From: JAHBNG01 sp039028975
GTDB taxonomy: Bacteria > Chloroflexota > Anaerolineae > Caldilineales > Caldilineaceae
Direction of reading: 5' to 3'
Assembly (NCBI GenBank): GCA_039028975.1
Contig: JBCCHB010000027.1
Location: 1 to 64,000, forward strand
Length of the DNA: 64,000 nucleotides
Made by a program: the position numbers and the translations under genes. Below the pieces are notes generated by a model that ran no database searches, was not told where the DNA came from, and saw only the letters and a list, made by a program, of their open reading frames with translations. Shown here in pieces: positions 63,709-64,000 of this stretch. The first letter of the stretch is position 1. Every line of letters starts with the position of its first letter.

Positions 63709-64000
63709 TGTAGCAGTTGCTTGATGTCTGCGGTCAACTCAGCAGGCGTTATATCGGTTTGGTGTGCCAATACGAGCTGTCCGTTTTGATCGATCACAAA
63801 TGTCAACGTTGTATGATTGACAAGATAGCCTGCGGCTGATTCGGAATCGACCTTTTGCATAAAAACGTTGTATGAGCGAGCGATATCTTCTACATCATCT
63901 ACCGTTCCCCAAAGACCAACAAAATCGGTGTTGAATAGATCCAGATGCTTGCGCACCAGAGTTGGGGAATCCCGCTCTGGATCAACCGTTATAAAGACGA
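63705..64000 (-). CDS. SCO1/SenC family protein, partial at right edge
   Basis: About 98 residues of the C-terminal part. VFITVDPERDSPTLVRKHLD, WGTVDDVEDIARSYNVFMQK and YLVNHTTLTFVIDQNGQLVL are the SCO1 hallmarks; the His in VNHTT binds copper with the upstream CxxxC, which lies outside the window. SCO1 proteins carry copper or thiol chemistry for assembly of cytochrome c oxidase. The stop overlaps the thioredoxin start (ATGA), so both act together, probably outside the membrane. Confidence 0.88.
   Translation of the reverse strand, partial: VFITVDPERDSPTLVRKHLDLFNTDFVGLWGTVDDVEDIARSYNVFMQKVDSESAAGYLVNHTTLTFVIDQNGQLVLAHQTDITPAELTADIKQLLQ

Overview
The window looks like accessory chromosome from an environmental, probably marine or host-associated, bacterium. 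There is no rRNA, tRNA or ribosomal protein gene, so placement is inference. Oligopeptide-type solute-binding lipoproteins with Ala/Pro/Ser/Asp-rich linkers, a MalT-type LuxR regulator, serine hydrolases and a DUF4058 remnant together suggest Chloroflexota (Anaerolineae/Caldilineae/SAR202 type). Expansion of PhyH dioxygenases plus sulfatases also recalls Poribacteria. Base composition is moderate, except for a GC-richer block at about 1-1409.

Layout. 1-3427: PhyH fragment, PhyH gene, truncated HD-domain gene abutting a sulfatase remnant, and a DAO-type FAD oxidoreductase. 3544-15280 (minus): ABC transporter 1, whose two permeases, two ATPases and binding protein are interleaved with two PhyH genes, a methyltransferase and a sulfatase. 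15489-18931 (minus): PhyH-sulfatase-PhyH unit. 19298-24510: AAC(3)-like acyltransferase, Gfo/Idh/MocA oxidoreductase, two PhyH genes, a small membrane protein and an alcohol dehydrogenase. 24511-25385: decayed DNA with a MITE-like element. 25386-34847 (minus): ABC transporter 2 with a HAD hydrolase inside, then a PfkB kinase and a 2-hydroxyacid dehydrogenase. 35113-40607 (plus): sulfatase and ABC transporter 3, which has no ATPase genes. 40664-43894: gene fragments, a TauD-type dioxygenase and two tandem PhyH genes. 44191-50889: MITE, serine hydrolase, S41 peptidase, MalT/LuxR regulator. 50923-54023: a gene graveyard. 54143-62929: two 2-hydroxyacid dehydrogenases, an aldo/keto reductase, three PhyH genes, a luciferase-like monooxygenase and a ceramidase-like hydrolase. 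63085-64000 (minus): a SCO1-thioredoxin pair.

How it may work together (inference): small sulfated, methylated or hydroxylated organic compounds are imported by the three family-5 binding-protein systems, desulfated, oxidised by Fe(II)/2-oxoglutarate enzymes, and processed by FAD-, NAD- and flavin-dependent oxidoreductases. Twelve complete PhyH-family genes, one PhyH fragment and one TauD homologue lie in 64 kb.

Two observations stand out. First, the thioredoxin-like lipoprotein at 63085-63708 has an in-frame TGA exactly where the first cysteine of the CxxC motif belongs (TGA-Thr-His-Cys), followed at the right distance by a perfect hairpin with a GUU loop; it is a selenoprotein candidate. 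Second, five of the twelve PhyH proteins carry Gly, Ala or His instead of the acidic iron ligand of the HxD motif and share a (T/D)EAxxH distal motif, so they form a subfamily whose metal site resembles that of Fe/2OG halogenases.
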